Part shown: positions 37,047 through 45,212 of the stretch, in pieces | How positions within the stretch are numbered: the stretch's first letter is position 1 | How the letters are laid out: every line of letters starts with the position of its first letter | NCBI GenBank assembly: GCA_021806645.1 | Contig: JAJZQX010000008.1 | Coordinates: forward strand, 152,791 to 216,790 | Length of the DNA: 64,000 bases | Direction of reading: 5' to 3' | From: Myxococcales bacterium | Lineage (GTDB): Bacteria > Myxococcota > Myxococcia > Myxococcales > Anaeromyxobacteraceae | Program-made: the position numbers and the translations under genes | Notes under the pieces: model-generated | Told to the model about the DNA's origin: nothing | The model's database searches: none | What the model saw: the letters and a program-made list of their open reading frames with translations, nothing else

Positions 37047-37658
37047 GTGTCCAGGTTCCTGGCTGCCCTCGCTCTACCCGCCCTTCTCGCCGGCTGCGCC
37101 GTCCACCGGATCGTCATCACGCCGGACGTCGCGCAGGTCGGCGTCGGCGACGTCCATCCCATCGACCAGAACGTCGGCTACGTCATCTCGCCCGAGGATC
37201 GGGTCAAAGTCGTCACCACGCCGGGCGGCAGCGGCGAACTGCTCCTTTACAAGCCGTACGCCGAGCTCGAGCCGGGCCTCCTCAAGGTGCTTTCCAACGT
37301 CTTCAAGCGCGCCTACCCGCTCGCGTCGGCCGGCGACCAGAAGACCATCAGGGACAAGGGAATCACAATCGTCTTCGTCCCGGTGGTCCAGACCGACTCG
37401 TCGTCGGACAGCTCATTCACCTGGCCACCGACCAAGTTCAGCGTGACGATCGACTGCCGGGCCGTCGACGCGACCGGCAAGGTGCTCTGGGAGAAGCGGG
37501 TGGTCGGCGATGGCGAGGCTACTTTCTCCGAGTTCTTCATGGACCATCCTCTGGCGGCCCGGCGCGCCAGCATGAAGGCACTGACCCAACTCCAGGTGGA
37601 GCTGATCGCGGCGCCAGCCTTCCGGGCCCCGGTAGGCGCCGCGCCAGCCGGTAACTAA
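37047..37658 (+). CDS. Predicted lipoprotein, unknown function
   Basis: A 203-residue protein from a GTG that begins a lipoprotein signal, SRFLAALALPALLAGC, with a good lipobox LAGC. The mature part is alpha/beta with GITIVFVPVVQTDSSSDSS and FSVTIDCRAVDATGKVLWEKRV. This is a pattern seen in periplasmic lipoproteins that describe or bind another envelope factor, but I do not recognise the family. Base and codon use are less GC-biased than in neighbouring genes, consistent with the mobile-element context. A TTG at 36999 in frame would add 16 residues before the signal and is not preferred. Confidence 0.7.
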   Translation: MSRFLAALALPALLAGCAVHRIVITPDVAQVGVGDVHPIDQNVGYVISPEDRVKVVTTPGGSGELLLYKPYAELEPGLLKVLSNVFKRAYPLASAGDQKTIRDKGITIVFVPVVQTDSSSDSSFTWPPTKFSVTIDCRAVDATGKVLWEKRVVGDGEATFSEFFMDHPLAARRASMKALTQLQVELIAAPAFRAPVGAAPAGN

Positions 37659-37683
37659 AACCACTCGATCACATCCTTGACGG

Positions 37684-37953
37684 ATGTCGCCACCGGTCGC
37701 CGAGCGGCTCCTCCCCGGCCCCTCCGCCCACCACGCCGTGTCGGTGGCGCTCCACGCGCTGCTGCTGGCCCACCTGCTCGGAGCCAGGGGCGCCTCCGCC
37801 ACGCCCGTCGTCGCCCAAGGCGCCGCGGCGCTGGCACGCGATCCCGGGTCGGTGCGGGCCCTCAACTCGCTGGCGGTGGTCCAGCTGCGGCGTGGCGAGG
37901 TGCCGGCGGCGCTGGGCCGGCAGGTCGCGCCGGGAGGCGGGCGGCCGGGCTGA
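37684..37953 (+). pseudogene. Truncated TPR-like gene fused to a copy of the uracil-DNA glycosylase 3' end
   Basis: The frame begins with a secretion-signal-like hydrophobic stretch (VSVALHALLLAHLLGARG) and a first TPR-like helix pair (DPGSVRALNSLAVVQLRRGEVPAA). It then runs into the 62-bp repeat and ends with the same last residues as the glycosylase, [12 protein letters not shown], and the same TGA. So the original 3' part was lost and replaced by the repeat. Whether the hybrid is expressed is unknown. Confidence 0.55.
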
Positions 37954-37966
37954 GCTTCGGGACCGG
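37905..37966 (+). repeat. 62-bp exact direct repeat, copy B
   Basis: Identical to 33249-33310. Here it joins a truncated upstream frame to the last base before the stop codon of the convergent receiver gene (stop at 37968-37970). Its native context is copy A. Confidence 0.9.
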
Positions 37967-37967
37967 T

Positions 37968-38444
37968 TCAGGCGGGCGGTTTCACCAGCCGGGCCAGGGC
38001 GGCGACGGGGGCCGGCGGCTGCGGCTCGGATTCGGCCACCCCCCAGCCCTGCCGCCCGAGCAACCGGTGCGCCTCGGCGACGACGGCGTCGAGGCCGGCC
38101 ACCTTGGGGATGACGGAGGCTCCGTACCCCCTGAGGAGCCGCTCGTCCTGGAGCGAGATGTCGTCACCTATGACCAGCACGGGGAGGTCGGGCTCGCCAC
38201 CCTCGGCGCGGATGAGCCGGACCAGCGCCAGGCCATCCAGCTCGGGCATCTCCAGGTCGGTCACCAGCAGGTCGAGCGTGAGGATCACGTCGGTCAGCGT
38301 CCGCAGCGCCGAACGGCCGTCCCGCGCGACCACCACCTCGGCCCCGCGCGCCCGGAGGTCGTGTTCGATGGCGTAACTCGAGACGGGGTCGTCCTCGACG
38401 AGGAGGACCCGCGGATGCTGGCGGGAGCTAGGTCCAAACACCAT
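37968..38444 (-). CDS. Single-domain response regulator with atypical switch residues
   Basis: About 158 residues. The acidic pair is in VLLVEDD and the phospho-acceptor Asp in LLVTDLEMPELDG. The usual Thr/Ser after strand 4 is Gly (VLVIGDD), and the Lys is followed by Val rather than Pro (VIPKV). A short Pro/Ala-rich tail follows. It may still be phosphorylated but probably signals differently from a canonical CheY. GGAG lies just before the ATG at 38444; ATG 38471 is an alternative. The 3' end abuts the 62-bp repeat, so its downstream context has been rearranged. Confidence 0.75.
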   Translation of the reverse strand: MVFGPSSRQHPRVLLVEDDPVSSYAIEHDLRARGAEVVVARDGRSALRTLTDVILTLDLLVTDLEMPELDGLALVRLIRAEGGEPDLPVLVIGDDISLQDERLLRGYGASVIPKVAGLDAVVAEAHRLLGRQGWGVAESEPQPPAPVAALARLVKPPA

Positions 38445-38563
38445 GAACTCCAGTACTCCCCCGACCCCCATGGGGTCATGTCGGTCACATCTTGGCTAGC
38501 CCTTGGTCAGGTGACGCCGGCCTCGACCACCGCGAGGGACGCCTGCCGCGCGGGGCGGGATCC

Positions 38564-38625
38564 GGTCAGGCCGTCCTGACCTGTTGCGGCGCGAGGGCGG
38601 ACCATGGTCGCCGTGCTTCGCACGG
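38564..38625. other. Two inverted repeats upstream of the thiolase gene
   Basis: GGTCAGG-ccgt-CCTGACC (38564-38581) is a perfect 7-bp stem. CCGTGC-ttc-GCACGG (38611-38625) is a perfect 6-bp stem. Both lie in the 257-bp gap between the receiver gene and the thiolase gene, which otherwise holds no gene. They may be operators or transcript hairpins. Confidence 0.4.
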
Positions 38626-38701
38626 GGCCTTCAACGCCAGGCTTGGCGCGGGACGCCAGCCGCACTAAGGTTCCGGCGCTCTCCACCTCTGCGAGGTTCC
38701 C

Positions 38702-39883
38702 ATGCCCGGTCGTGAAGTGGTCATCGTCGGCGCCGCCCGAACCCCCATCGGCAGCTTTCTCGGCTCGCTCGCCTCGGTCAGCGCGCCCCGCCTCGGCGCC
38801 ATCGCCATCAAGGCGGCGCTGGAGCGAGCCGGCGTCGCGCCGGGCGAGGTCAGCGAGGTGGTGATGGGGAACGTGCTGCAGGCGGGAGTCGGCCAGGCCC
38901 CGGCCCGGCAGGCCACCATCTTCGCCGGCCTCCCCGAGAGCACGCCGGCCTGGACGCTCAACAAGGTCTGCGGCTCGGGCCTGAAGGCGGTCATCTCCGC
39001 CGCGCAGGCCATCGCGCTCGGCGACGCCGAGGTGGTGGTGGCGGGCGGCATGGAGTCGATGTCCAACGCCCCCTACTACGACCGCTCCGCCCGGACCGGG
39101 GTTCGCATGGGGAACACCGAGCTGATCGACGGGATGATCCACGACGGGCTCTGGGACGTCTACGGCCAGTACCACATGGGGATCTGCGGCGAGCACTGCG
39201 CAGTCACCCAGAAGATCGATCGGGCCGCGCAGGACGCCTACGCGCTCGAGTCCACCAACCGGGCCATCGCCGCCGCCAGGTCCGGCGCCTTCAAGGCGGA
39301 GATCGTCCCGGTCGAGATCGAGGGGAAGAAGGGCGAGAAGACGGTGGTGGCCGACGACGACGGGCCGAAGGGGGCCAGGCCCGAGAAGATCCCGACGCTC
39401 AAGCCGGTCTTCAAGAAGGACGGCACGGTGACCGCCGCCAACGCCGCCTCGATCAACGACGGTGCGGCCGCGCTGGTGCTGATGAGCGCGGAGCGGGCGG
39501 CCCGGGAGGGGCGCGGCGTGCTCGGCCGGATCACCGGCTGGGGCGGGGCGGCGCGTGCCCCCATCGAGTTCACCATCGCCCCGACCGACGCCATCAAGGC
39601 CACGCTCGCCAAGGCCAGGCTCGGCGTGAAGGACGTGGACCTCTGGGAGATCAACGAGGCCTTCGCGGTGGTCTCGGTGGCCAACAACCGGCTGCTCGGG
39701 CTCGATCCGGCCATCGTCAACGTCCGCGGCGGCGCCGTCGTGCTCGGCCACCCCATCGGCGCCTCCGGCGCGCGCATACTGGTCACGCTCCTACAGGCCA
39801 TGAAGGACCTCGGCAAGAAGCGCGGCGTGGCGTCGCTCTGCATAGGCGGCGGCGAGGCGGTCGCGCTGATCGTGGAGCGGTGA
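38702..39883 (+). CDS. Acetyl-CoA acetyltransferase (thiolase)
   Basis: A 393-residue thiolase of normal length. The acyl-accepting Cys is in NKVCGSGLK near residue 89. Other active-site motifs are NEAFAVV near 318, GGAVVLGHPIGASGAR near 345 and the second Cys in SLCIGGGEA near 381. It interconverts two acetyl-CoA with acetoacetyl-CoA. It leads an operon with the two CoA-transferase subunit genes; together they activate acetoacetate with succinyl-CoA and cleave it, or run the reverse. GAGG lies upstream of the ATG. Confidence 0.94.
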   Translation: MPGREVVIVGAARTPIGSFLGSLASVSAPRLGAIAIKAALERAGVAPGEVSEVVMGNVLQAGVGQAPARQATIFAGLPESTPAWTLNKVCGSGLKAVISAAQAIALGDAEVVVAGGMESMSNAPYYDRSARTGVRMGNTELIDGMIHDGLWDVYGQYHMGICGEHCAVTQKIDRAAQDAYALESTNRAIAAARSGAFKAEIVPVEIEGKKGEKTVVADDDGPKGARPEKIPTLKPVFKKDGTVTAANAASINDGAAALVLMSAERAAREGRGVLGRITGWGGAARAPIEFTIAPTDAIKATLAKARLGVKDVDLWEINEAFAVVSVANNRLLGLDPAIVNVRGGAVVLGHPIGASGARILVTLLQAMKDLGKKRGVASLCIGGGEAVALIVER

Positions 39884-39887
39884 TCAC

Positions 39888-40598
39888 ATGAACAAGCTCG
39901 TCGAGTCGGCCGACGCGGCGGTCGCGGACATCCGCGACGGCGCCACCATCATGGTGGGCGGCTTCGGCCTCTGTGGAAACCCGGAGAACCTGATCGCCGC
40001 GCTCCACCGGTCCGGCGTTAAGGGGCTCACCCTCATCTCCAACAACTGCGGCACCACCGATCTCGGGCTCGGGCCGCTGCTGCAGGCGCGCCAGATCAGG
40101 AAGATCCTCGCCAGCTACGTCGGCGAGAACAAGGAGTTCGAGCGCCAGTTCCTCTCCGGCGAGCTGGAGGTGGAGCTGGTGCCGCAGGGGACGCTGGCCG
40201 AGCGGATCCGGGCCGGGGGCGCCGGGATCGGTGGCTTCTACACCCGCACCGGCGTCGGCACGCAGGTGGCCGAGGGCAAGGAGTCGCGCACCATCGACGG
40301 CCACGAGTACATCCTGGAGAAGCCGCTCTTCGCCGACTTCGCCCTGGTCCACGCCCACACCGCCGACACCCACGGCAACCTGGTCTTCCGCAAGACCGCC
40401 CGAAACTTCAACCCGGTCATGGCCACCGCGGCCCGCGTCACCATCGCCGAGGCGGAGCACGTCGTGGCGCCGGGCCAGCTCGACCCCGACCTGGTCCAGA
40501 CCCCGGGGATCTACGTGAAGCGGCTCGTCAAGGGGGCCGGCTACCAGAAGTGGATCGAGCGGCGCACCGTCCGGCCCGCGGCCGGGGAGGGGAAGTAG
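39888..40598 (+). CDS. 3-oxoacid CoA-transferase, subunit A
   Basis: A 236-residue alpha subunit. The glycine-rich CoA-binding signature is [13 protein letters not shown] near residue 22. [11 protein letters not shown] and [11 protein letters not shown] follow, as in succinyl-CoA:3-ketoacid transferases (ScoA). It pairs with the B subunit encoded two bases after its stop. Four bases separate it from the thiolase gene. The trio suggests acetoacetate or ketone-body-like metabolism, possibly linked to polyhydroxybutyrate or leucine breakdown. Confidence 0.92.
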   Translation: MNKLVESADAAVADIRDGATIMVGGFGLCGNPENLIAALHRSGVKGLTLISNNCGTTDLGLGPLLQARQIRKILASYVGENKEFERQFLSGELEVELVPQGTLAERIRAGGAGIGGFYTRTGVGTQVAEGKESRTIDGHEYILEKPLFADFALVHAHTADTHGNLVFRKTARNFNPVMATAARVTIAEAEHVVAPGQLDPDLVQTPGIYVKRLVKGAGYQKWIERRTVRPAAGEGK

Positions 40599-40600
40599 CC

Positions 40601-41254
40601 ATGCCGCTCACCCGTGAACGGATCGCCGCCCGCGTCGCCAGGGAGCTGCGCGACGGCTTCTACGTCAACCTCGGCATCGGCATGCCGACGCTGGTCGCCA
40701 ACTACGTCCCGCCGGGCGTCGAGGTGGTGCTCCAGTCGGAGAACGGCATCCTCGGCGTCGGCCCTTACCCGGTGGCCGGCACCGAGGACCCCGATCTGAT
40801 CAACGCCGGCAAGGAGACCGTGACCGTCAACCCCGGCTCGGCCTTCTTCTCCTCGGCCGACTCGTTCGCCATGATCCGCGGCGGCCACATCGACCTCGCC
40901 ATCCTCGGCGCGCTGGAGGTGAGCGCGCAGGGGGACCTCGCCAACTGGCTGGTGCCGGGCAAGATGGTGAAGGGGATGGGCGGCGGCATGGACCTGGTCG
41001 CCGGCGCCAGGCGCGTGGTGGTGATGATGGACCACGCCACCAAGGACGGGAAGCCGAAGATCCTCGACGCCTGCACGCTGCCGCTCACCGGCAAGCGCTG
41101 TGTCTCGGCCATCTGCACCGACCGGGCCTGGATCGACGTGACACCGGCGGGGCTCCTGCTGCGCGAGCTGGCGCCCGGCGAGACCGTGGCGTCGGTCCAG
41201 GCGCTGACCGGGCCGAAGCTGGCCGTGGCGCCCGACTTGAAGACCATGGTCTGA
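40601..41254 (+). CDS. 3-oxoacid CoA-transferase, subunit B
   Basis: A 217-residue beta subunit. It contains the catalytic Glu in [11 protein letters not shown] near residue 46, which forms the glutamyl-CoA intermediate. [13 protein letters not shown] and [19 protein letters not shown] are typical ScoB motifs. GGGGAGGGG lies inside the end of subunit A and serves as ribosome binding site. It works as a heteromer with subunit A. Confidence 0.93.
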   Translation: MPLTRERIAARVARELRDGFYVNLGIGMPTLVANYVPPGVEVVLQSENGILGVGPYPVAGTEDPDLINAGKETVTVNPGSAFFSSADSFAMIRGGHIDLAILGALEVSAQGDLANWLVPGKMVKGMGGGMDLVAGARRVVVMMDHATKDGKPKILDACTLPLTGKRCVSAICTDRAWIDVTPAGLLLRELAPGETVASVQALTGPKLAVAPDLKTMV

Positions 41255-41266
41255 GGCGGGGCACTC

Positions 41267-42079
41267 GTGCCGTCAGCGCTCGTCACGCTCACCACCGACT
41301 ACGGCGCCGGCTCCGGTTACCCTGCCCAGCTGAAGGGCGTGCTCCTCTCGGCCATCCCGGAGCTGCGCATCGTAGACATCTCCCATGGCGTCCCGGCCTA
41401 CGACCTGGTGGCCGGGGCGCTGCTGCTGGAGGCCTGCCTGCCGGCCTTTCCGCTCGACGCCATCCACCTGGCCGTGGTCGATCCCGGCGTGGGGACCGAC
41501 CGGCGGGCCATCTGCGTGGTCGATCCGGAGGGACGCCGGTTGGTGGCCCCCGACAACGGCCTGCTCACGCCCTTCCTGGGCGAGGGGGCTCGCGTCTACG
41601 ACCTGGCCGATCCGGCGCTGGTCCCCCCGCCCCGCTCCGCCACCTTCCACGGCCGCGACCTCTTCGCGCCGGTCACCGTGGCGCTCGCCCTCGGCGTCTC
41701 GCCCGAGCGGCTCGGGCCGCTCGCGGTGGACCCGGTCCGGCTCGACTGGCCGGTGGCCGAGCGGAGCGGCGGGCAGATCCGGGGCGTCACCCTCTCGGTA
41801 GACTCCTTCGGGAACCTGATCACCTCGATCCGCGAGGCCGACCTGGCCGGGGTCGAGGTCCGGGTCGCCCTCTGCGACGGCCGGCCCGCCCGATGGGTCC
41901 GGACCTTCGGCGACGGCCTGCCGGGCGAGCTGCTGGCGCTGATGGGGAGCGGTGGCCGGGTCGAGGTCGCGGTCCGGGAGGGGAGCGCGGCGGCCCACCT
42001 GCACCGCTGGCGCGGCGTGGAGGTCCGGCTCCTGCTCGGGGGCTCGGCCACCCTTGGCGCTGCGGGGAGCCCCTGCTAA
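41267..42079 (+). CDS. S-adenosyl-L-methionine hydrolase (adenosine-forming), DUF62 family
   Basis: A 270-residue SAM hydroxide adenosyltransferase. Motifs are TLTTDYGAGSGYPAQLKG (N-terminal Asp binding the ribose), IVDISHGVPAYD, VVDPGVGTDRR and TFHGRDLFAPV near residue 125, then VDSFGNLITSI in the C-terminal barrel. The enzyme hydrolyses SAM to adenosine and methionine; its purpose in bacteria is unclear, and some relatives are halogenases. The GTG start is 12 bases after the CoA-transferase stop, so it is likely part of that operon. Confidence 0.9.
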   Translation: MPSALVTLTTDYGAGSGYPAQLKGVLLSAIPELRIVDISHGVPAYDLVAGALLLEACLPAFPLDAIHLAVVDPGVGTDRRAICVVDPEGRRLVAPDNGLLTPFLGEGARVYDLADPALVPPPRSATFHGRDLFAPVTVALALGVSPERLGPLAVDPVRLDWPVAERSGGQIRGVTLSVDSFGNLITSIREADLAGVEVRVALCDGRPARWVRTFGDGLPGELLALMGSGGRVEVAVREGSAAAHLHRWRGVEVRLLLGGSATLGAAGSPC

Positions 42080-42092
42080 GGTTTTGGCCGAG

Positions 42093-42452
42093 ATGAAGAT
42101 CGCGGCCGACAACAAGCGCAAGGCCACCCGCCTCCACCATGAGATCCCGGTGGCCTACCGATCGGTCGGCAGCTTCCTGACCGACTGGGCGACCAACATC
42201 AGCCAGGGCGGCCTCTTCATCAACACGCGGAACCCGCTGCCGGTCGGGACCGCCGTCCGCATCCTCATACAGCTCCCGGGCGAACCGCGTGCCGTCGCCA
42301 TCGAGGGCAAGGTCACGCGCGTCACCGAGTACGACAACCCCCACAACATGGTCCCGGGGATGGGCGTGGAGTTCACGGAGCTGGGCGCCGACCGCCGCGC
42401 CGAGCTCGAACGGTTCGTGCAGCGGCTCCGTGGCCAGCTCGAAGCTCCCTGA
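42093..42452 (+). CDS. PilZ-domain protein, myxobacterial type
   Basis: A 119-residue single PilZ domain. The N-terminal basic stretch RKATRLHHEIPV provides Arg residues of the c-di-GMP-binding RxxxR-like motif. The second motif is NISQGGLFI (NxSxxG) near residue 40. The C-terminal strand is PGMGVEFTELG, and a helix follows. It probably binds c-di-GMP to tune motility or surface behaviour. It lies 13 bases after the DUF62 gene; TAAGGT ten bases before the ATG could be a -10 for a separate start. Confidence 0.9.
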   Translation: MKIAADNKRKATRLHHEIPVAYRSVGSFLTDWATNISQGGLFINTRNPLPVGTAVRILIQLPGEPRAVAIEGKVTRVTEYDNPHNMVPGMGVEFTELGADRRAELERFVQRLRGQLEAP

Positions 42453-43773
42453 AACCTCCTTGCGGCTCGAGCTCGACATCGACGCCCTCGCTTCCGGCGG
42501 CGAGGGGGTGGGGCGCGCCGGCGGCCGCACCGTCTTCGTGCCCTTCACCGCCCCTGGCGACCGCGTGGTGGCCGAGGTCCCGGAGGCCGGCGCCGTGGTC
42601 CACGGGGAGCTGGTGGAGCTGCGCTCGCCGGGCGCCTCGCGCCGCGCCCCGGCCTGCCGCCACTTCGGTCCCGAAGGAGACCGCTGCGGCGGCTGCGAGT
42701 GGCAGCACGCCGGCGAGGCGGCGCAGCTCGCCGCCAAGGCCGCGTCGGTGCGGGAGGCGCTGCGCAAGATCGGCCGGCTAGACGCCGACGCCTGCGGCTG
42801 GAGGCCGCCGATCCCGTCGCCGCGCCCGCTCCGCTACCGCTCCCGGGCCCGTTTCCACCTCGACCGGCGCTCCGGGCGGCTGGTCTTCTTCGAGCGCCGC
42901 TCGCACCGGCCGGTTCCGGTGGCCGACTGCCACCTGCTGACCGAGGGGCTGGAGGGGTTGCGCCGGGTGCTCGGCCCCGCCATCGTGGCGGCGCAGCTCT
43001 CGCCGGGCGAGGTGGCGCTGGAGTGGTCCGATCACTCGCAGCGCGGCGCGGCTCACCTGATGCTCGCGAGCGCGCCCGGCAAGGAGCAGCGGAGCCGCGC
43101 CGAGGCGCTGCTCGAGAGCGTGCCGTCCCTGGCCGGCCTGGTCCTCTCGGCCCAGGGGACGCCGGCGACGCTGGTCGGTTCCCCGGCGCTTCGACACGAG
43201 CGGGTGCCGGGGCGGCCGGCCGCCGGCCTGGCCACCTCCCGGCCCGACATCTTCCAGCAGGCCAACCGGGCCGCCAACGCGCTCCTCGTCGAGGTCGCGC
43301 TCGAGCTGCTGCAGCCCGACGGCGAGCGGGTGCTGGAGCTCTTCTGCGGCTCGGGCAACTTCACCGGTCCGCTGGCCGCTCGCGCCGCCTCGGTGGCGGC
43401 CGTCGAGGTGCAGGGGCCCGCGCTGGAGCTGGCCCGGGCCGACCTGGCCGGGACCGGCACGCGCTTCTACGCCGGCGACGCGCTCAAGCTGGCGCTGGCG
43501 CTGGCCCGGGAACGCCAGGCGGGAGGGGGCCGGTTCACCCGGGCGCTCCTCGATCCACCTCGCGACGGGGCCAAGGGGATCGGCCCGGCGCTCTCCGAGC
43601 TCGGCGTCGCGCGCGTGGTCTATGTCTCCTGCGATCCCGCCACCCTGGCGCGCGACCTGCGCGGCTGCATCGAGGCCGGGTTCACGGTGTCGGCCATCCA
43701 GCCGCTCGACCTCTTTCCCCAGACGCACCACGTAGAGACGGTCGCCCTCCTGACCCGCTCGACCAACCGGTAG
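42430..43773 (+). CDS. 23S/tRNA (uracil-5-)-methyltransferase, TrmA/RlmD family
   Basis: About 447 residues. An N-terminal TRAM domain (LDIDALASGGEGVGR) is followed by the Fe-S motif C-x11-C-x2-C in ACRHFGPEGDRCGGC, with a fourth Cys in VADCHLL. The central RNA-binding region precedes a Rossmann domain: QQANRAANALL, LELFCGSGNFT, LLDPPRDGAK and the catalytic Cys in VVYVSCDPATLARDL. It forms m5U in rRNA or tRNA. The GTG start overlaps the PilZ gene by 23 bases; a TTG at 42460 is the alternative. Confidence 0.88.
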   Translation: MASSKLPETSLRLELDIDALASGGEGVGRAGGRTVFVPFTAPGDRVVAEVPEAGAVVHGELVELRSPGASRRAPACRHFGPEGDRCGGCEWQHAGEAAQLAAKAASVREALRKIGRLDADACGWRPPIPSPRPLRYRSRARFHLDRRSGRLVFFERRSHRPVPVADCHLLTEGLEGLRRVLGPAIVAAQLSPGEVALEWSDHSQRGAAHLMLASAPGKEQRSRAEALLESVPSLAGLVLSAQGTPATLVGSPALRHERVPGRPAAGLATSRPDIFQQANRAANALLVEVALELLQPDGERVLELFCGSGNFTGPLAARAASVAAVEVQGPALELARADLAGTGTRFYAGDALKLALALARERQAGGGRFTRALLDPPRDGAKGIGPALSELGVARVVYVSCDPATLARDLRGCIEAGFTVSAIQPLDLFPQTHHVETVALLTRSTNR

Positions 43774-43803
43774 GCCCCGGGCCGGTTCCAGGTGGCCTGC
43801 GCC

Positions 43804-43893
43804 ATGAGCAGGCGTCGCGCCCGGCGCGTGGAGCGGCTGGTCCGCGGCCTGCTGGACTTCACGCGGCCGCGCGGAGGGGTCGAGCTCCCGGTG
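43804..43893 (+). pseudogene. Possible remnant of a histidine-kinase dimerisation helix
   Basis: In the gap between two convergent genes one frame reads RRVERLVRGLLDFTRPRG, then PVV. This closely resembles the second helix of HisKA domains (E-x-R-x-x-R-L-V-x-x-L-L-D-F-x-R-P). Nothing else of a kinase is present on either side. It may be a decayed kinase fragment or chance similarity. Confidence 0.3.
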
Positions 43894-43899
43894 GTGGCT

Positions 43900-45150
43900 T
43901 CACCGTGCGTCCGCTGCGCGGACGAGCGCCACGAGCCGGTCCGCCAGGGGCGGGTGGCTGAAGCGCCACGCGGCGTACCAGCGGTGCGGCCAGGGGTTGG
44001 CGAGGTTGTCCTGGGAGAGCCGCTGCAGCGCCGAGGCCAGCGCGCCGACCCGTCCGAAGAGCCGCACCGCGAAGGCGTCGGCCGCCAGCTCCTGCCGGCG
44101 CGACAGCGCGGCGGCGAGCGGCGTCACCCAGAAGGCCAGCGAGGCGCCGGTGAGGGAGACCAGCGCCACGGCGGCGTGGAGCGACGGGGCGTCGAAGCCG
44201 AAGGCCAGGTAGAGCGGCGCCCAGGTCAGGACGGTGGCCGTCAGCGCCAGCCCGGCGAAGGTCGCCGCCATGGCGAGGGCCAGCCGCTGCGCCTGGTGGC
44301 GGAGCCGGAAGTGGCCGATCTCGTGGGCCGTGACCGCCGCCACCTCCTCCAGCGTGAGCCGGGCCAGCAAGGTGTCGTCGAGCATGACTCGCGGACGGAA
44401 GAGGCCGACCAGGCAGGCGTTGGCGTGGCCTGAGCGGTGGGAGGCTTCCACCACGTAGATGCCGCCGGTGCGGAAGCCGGCCGCGGCGGTGAGCGCCTCC
44501 AGCCGGACCGGGAGCGGGCCGCCGGTGACGGGGCGGGCGTGGGACAGGCGCGACGCCACCAGCGCCGGCCAGAGCCACTGCAGGGTGAGCTGCAGCGTGA
44601 CGATGGCGGCGAAGAGCCAGAGCCACCAGGCCTCCCCGCCGTGGCGGAGGAAGGCCCAGGTGGCGTAGAGCAGCGGCAGCACCAGCAGCGCGGACATGGC
44701 GAGCGAACGGGCGCGGTCGATGACGAAGGTGGCGAGGCGAACCCGGCCGAAGCCGAAGGGTTCCTCGACCGACCGGGCCCGCCACCAGGCGAACGGCAGG
44801 TCGAGCAGGACCAGCCCCAGGGAGGTGGCGCCCAGGAAGGCGACGAAGCGGTGCGGCTCCGCGAGCCCGGAGGCGGCCAGTTGCCGGTCGAGCCAGGGGA
44901 GGGCGCCGCCGAAGAGGAGCCAGGCGGCGAAGGCGGCGTCGAAGAGGCCGCGGACCAGGGCGTGCCGGCCGGAGGCGACGGCGTGGCGGCGGGCGCGCTC
45001 GGCCACCCGGCGCGGCACCAGCCCCTTGAGCGAGGGCGGAACGCCTCGCGCGCGCGAGGCCGTGCCCAGGTTGAGCGCGATCAGGCCGAGTTCGATCGTC
45101 TGGGCGAGGACGAAGACTCCGAGGAAGACAGGTCGAACGAAGGCCGCCAT
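43900..45150 (-). CDS. Ste24-like M48 family membrane metallopeptidase
   Basis: A 416-residue polytopic protein resembling CAAX prenyl protease 1/Ste24. It has several membrane helices in the first 190 residues, then the catalytic HExxH in VTAHEIGHFRLRH near residue 280, more helices, and the third zinc ligand Glu in SRRQELAADAFAV near 355. It is a zinc protease of the inner membrane, probably for quality control of membrane or lipoprotein substrates. The start MAAFVRPVFLG is chosen because it begins the first helix. It is 62 bases downstream of the GH3 gene on the same strand. Confidence 0.88.
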   Translation of the reverse strand: MAAFVRPVFLGVFVLAQTIELGLIALNLGTASRARGVPPSLKGLVPRRVAERARRHAVASGRHALVRGLFDAAFAAWLLFGGALPWLDRQLAASGLAEPHRFVAFLGATSLGLVLLDLPFAWWRARSVEEPFGFGRVRLATFVIDRARSLAMSALLVLPLLYATWAFLRHGGEAWWLWLFAAIVTLQLTLQWLWPALVASRLSHARPVTGGPLPVRLEALTAAAGFRTGGIYVVEASHRSGHANACLVGLFRPRVMLDDTLLARLTLEEVAAVTAHEIGHFRLRHQAQRLALAMAATFAGLALTATVLTWAPLYLAFGFDAPSLHAAVALVSLTGASLAFWVTPLAAALSRRQELAADAFAVRLFGRVGALASALQRLSQDNLANPWPHRWYAAWRFSHPPLADRLVALVRAADAR

Positions 45151-45212
45151 CAACAGGGGTTGGGGTCGATCTGCCCCACTTGTGACAAGGGCGTGCAGCC
45201 GGTCGCGCCGAC

